In this document: one piece after another, positions 35,839 through 38,443 of the stretch
Position numbering within the stretch: the first letter of the stretch is position 1
How the letters are laid out: each line of letters starts with the position of its first letter
Assembly: GCA_016932135.1 (NCBI GenBank)
Contig: JAFGDJ010000087.1
Location: forward strand, 1 to 38,443
Length of the DNA: 38,443 nt
Reading direction: 5' to 3'
Origin: Spirochaetales bacterium
GTDB lineage: Bacteria > Spirochaetota > Spirochaetia > JAFGDJ01
Made by a program: the position numbers and the translations under genes
The notes under the pieces: model-generated
Database searches by the model: none
The model's input: only the letters and a program-made list of their open reading frames with translations
Told to the model about the DNA's origin: nothing

Positions 35839-37016
35839 GCGGTATTCAGGTCATTGTACATAAATGTGTCGGCTGCGGAGTCTGCGAACAGGTATGCCCC
35901 TACGGCGCTATCACCATGGAAAACGACCTTCCCCTTTTCGGTCCGGAGTGTACCCTCTGCGGAGCCTGTGTCGAAGCATGCCCCTACGATGCCATCATCA
36001 TTGTCAAGGAAACCTCCGAAGAGGTGGACCCCTCCGGCTACAGCGGTATTTTAGTGTACGCGGAACACCGGTCCGGCCGGATCGCTTCGGTGGTGCCGGA
36101 AATCATCGGTGCCGCCCTGGCGTTGAAAAAGGATCTGGGAGAACCGGTGGCGGCCCTGCTGATGGGTAAGGATGTGTCGGCGGCGGCGGCGGAACTATTA
36201 CAGTACGGTATCGATACGGTATACCTGGCGGATCATCCCGATATCAGGGATTTTGAAGAAGACACCGCGGCGGAGGTTTTCGCCCAGGTGGTCCGGATGA
36301 AAAAGCCCGCCATTGTCCTGGGCGGCGGGACGGTAGAAGGAAGATCACTGCTGCCCCGGGTGGCGGTAAAACTCAGGACGGGGCTTACCGCCGACTGCAC
36401 CGAACTGGCTATCGAACCCGAGTCCCGGCTGCTGAAACAAACCCGCCCTGCCTTCGGCGGCAACATCATGGCCACGATCCTGACGGAAAGGAACCGCCCT
36501 CAAATGGCCACGGTCCGGCACAAGGTGATGAGCGAGGCTCCCCGGCTGGAAGGACCGGTGACCGGAACCGTGGAAAAACTGAAGGTAACCGTCCCTCCGT
36601 CGGCCCTGGAGGTCCTGGAATTCGTGGAAGAACGCTCCGATACGGTGAACCTCACCGAAGCCGATGTCATTGTATCCGCCGGCCGAGGGATCAAGGATCC
36701 AAAAAACCTGGTGCTGGTGGAGAAGCTGGCCCTGGCCGCCGGCGGGGCCCTGGGGGCTTCCCGGGCTGTGGTGGACGCCGGGTGGATTCCCTATTCTCAC
36801 CAGGTGGGTCAGACGGGAAAAACCGTCAACCCGACGGTGTACATCGCCTGCGGCATCTCCGGAGCCATACAGCACCTGGCGGGGATGAAAAGCTCCGACA
36901 TCATTGTGGCCGTTAATTCCGATGAACACGCCCCGATCTTTGAGGTAGCCGATTACGGTATCGTGGGAGACCTCTTCGAGGTGATCCCCGAAATGATAAA
37001 ACAACTGGGGGGATAA
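35835..37016 (+). CDS. etfA: Electron transfer flavoprotein alpha subunit with N-terminal 2[4Fe-4S] ferredoxin domain
   Basis: [12 protein letters not shown] and [12 protein letters not shown] at N-terminus; C-terminal [45 protein letters not shown]. Confidence 0.94.
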
Positions 37017-37020
37017 CAGT

Positions 37021-38055
37021 ATGCGGCGGGACCCCTATAAGCTTTTTGAACACCTGGGCTGCGCCGGCCGGGACTTTCTCGGGGTGCAGTACCCCATCCT
37101 GGGGGGAGCCATGTCGTGGATTTCCTTATCTCCCCTGGTCTCGGCCATCTCCAATGCCGGGGGATTCGGCGTTCTGGCCGGGGGTAACATGCCCCCGGAA
37201 CTGCTGGAAAAGGAAATTCTCACCACCAGGGAAAAGACCGACAAACCCTTCGGATTGAACATGGTAACCATCGCTCCGAATTTCCAGGAGCATCTGGAAG
37301 TGGCCTTGGGGATGAACTTTCCCTTTCTCATTTTCGCCGGAGGGCTCCCTCCCCGGGACGCCATAGCCCGGGTGAGAAAAACTTCCAGCCGCCTTCTCTG
37401 TTTCGCCCCCACCGTGGGGATTGCCAGAACCCTGGTGAAATCCGGAGTGGACGCCCTGATTATCGAGGGCAGCGAAGCCGGCGGGCATATCGGACCGGTT
37501 TCCACCAGCGTCCTGGCGGAGCAGATTCTGCCGAAGATCAAGGAAGTTCCCGTCTTCGTCGCCGGCGGCATCGGCAACGGCATCCTGATGGTCCATTACC
37601 TGATGATGGGAGCTGCGGGGGTCCAGTTGGGCACCCGCTTCGCCGCCGCCGCCGAATCGCCGGCCCATCCCGACTTCAAAAAGGCCCTGATAAAGGCCAC
37701 CTCCAAGGATGCCCTGCCCACGGCGCAATTCGATCCCCGGCTGCCGGTCATCCCCGTCCGGGCTCTGGTGAATGAAGGAACCAGGGATTTCAATACCCTG
37801 CAGCTGGGGCTCCTGGCTCAGATTCAGCGGGGAGCCATGGATGTGAGGGAAGCCGCTTTCAAACTGGAAGAATTCTGGCTGGGGGCCCTCCGACGGGCCG
37901 CCGTGGAGGGGGATGTCATGAGGGGTTCCGTCATGGCGGGGCAGAGCGTCGCCCTGGTCAGATCGGTGCAGCCGGTGGAAAGAATCATCCGGGATCTGGT
38001 GGAAGACGGCACTACCGAATTGGAGCGAATTCTCAAAGTCTGCTCCGAGCCCTAG
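37021..38055 (+). CDS. FMN-dependent nitronate monooxygenase / FabK-like enoyl-ACP reductase
   Basis: YPILGGAMSWISLSPLVSAISNAGGFGVLAGGNMPPELL; DALIIEGSEAGGHIGPVST; VFVAGGIGNG; GAAGVQLGTRFAAAAESPAHPDFK; DVMRGSVMAGQ. Placed in a fab operon. Confidence 0.85.
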   Translation: MRRDPYKLFEHLGCAGRDFLGVQYPILGGAMSWISLSPLVSAISNAGGFGVLAGGNMPPELLEKEILTTREKTDKPFGLNMVTIAPNFQEHLEVALGMNFPFLIFAGGLPPRDAIARVRKTSSRLLCFAPTVGIARTLVKSGVDALIIEGSEAGGHIGPVSTSVLAEQILPKIKEVPVFVAGGIGNGILMVHYLMMGAAGVQLGTRFAAAAESPAHPDFKKALIKATSKDALPTAQFDPRLPVIPVRALVNEGTRDFNTLQLGLLAQIQRGAMDVREAAFKLEEFWLGALRRAAVEGDVMRGSVMAGQSVALVRSVQPVERIIRDLVEDGTTELERILKVCSEP

Positions 38056-38443
38056 GCAACCTTACCCCGGTCTTTCCAGTTCCGAGCTATATAGATAAAC
38101 GGAGTGTCCGCCAGGGCTACGATAAATTTAAACAGGTAGGTGGTAGCCATGATTTCCCAGAACACCGGACCGGTAAAAACCCCGGCGAAGGCTATACTGG
38201 TAAACACCAGGGTGTCGATGGCCTGACTCACCATGGTACTGAGGTTGTTCCTCAACCAGATAAATCCCTTCTGCGGTCTGATTCTTTTCCAGAAATGATA
38301 CGCCCAGACATCGTGCATCTGGGAAAGCCCGTAGGCGATAAGACTGGCCAGGGCTATCCGGGGCATGATGCCGAAGAGAACCTTCAGACTGGCTTGAGCG
38401 AAATCCTCTTCCGCCGGGGTAAAGACCAGGGCGATCTGCATCA
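38052..38443 (-). CDS. Queuosine precursor transporter (YhhQ/VUT family), partial; N-terminus beyond window end
   Basis: ALASLIAYGLSQMHDVWAYHFWKRI...LWLRNN-type LRNNLSTMVSQAIDTLVFTSIAFAG; reading frame open to window end. Confidence 0.87.
   Translation of the reverse strand, partial: MQIALVFTPAEEDFAQASLKVLFGIMPRIALASLIAYGLSQMHDVWAYHFWKRIRPQKGFIWLRNNLSTMVSQAIDTLVFTSIAFAGVFTGPVFWEIMATTYLFKFIVALADTPFIYIARNWKDRGKVA

Noticed and set aside
36176-36195. GGC/GCG trinucleotide run inside etfA
   Set aside because: Short Ala codon run (AAAA) in a GC-rich gene; no sign of a phase-variable repeat.
1-38443. Mobile element, prophage, toxin-antitoxin, defence system or CRISPR array
   Set aside because: No transposase, integrase, direct-repeat array or known defence domain was seen; gene content is housekeeping-like throughout.

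Overview
GC-rich, gene-dense bacterial chromosomal segment. A spirochaete-like source is my inference from gene content, not established. About 35 protein-coding genes cover nearly all of the window. I found no rRNA, tRNA, CRISPR array, transposase or integrase. Left end: a partial DnaE2/ImuC-like polymerase and trpR on the minus strand. The middle is mixed housekeeping: PHP phosphatase, NYN-LOTUS protein, EAL-CBS-GGDEF protein, Nudix, MBL, DsrE-like, LUD, COG4324 lipoprotein, two EamA transporters, LOG, IMPase, galTK, hrpA, aroB, arsR, dapL, phosphohexomutase, MutY-like, trpS, AI-2E transporter, gamma-CA and FtcD. The right end is a tightly packed fatty-acid operon, fabH-fabD-fabG-fabF-fabZ. 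It runs directly, with translational overlaps, into an acyl-CoA dehydrogenase, etfB, an etfA carrying an N-terminal 2[4Fe-4S] ferredoxin domain, and a FabK/nitronate-monooxygenase-like flavoprotein. The strongest leads are: (1) the FAS II operon fused to a CarCDE-like Acd/Etf module; (2) a shared TCGG-N7-CCGA inverted repeat at both fab promoters; (3) a palindrome over the -10 of the DnaE2-like gene; (4) a recurring promoter layout that implies leaderless mRNAs; (5) convergent gene pairs whose stop codons overlap, one inside a perfect hairpin. All functional calls come from reading the sequence by eye; no searches were run.
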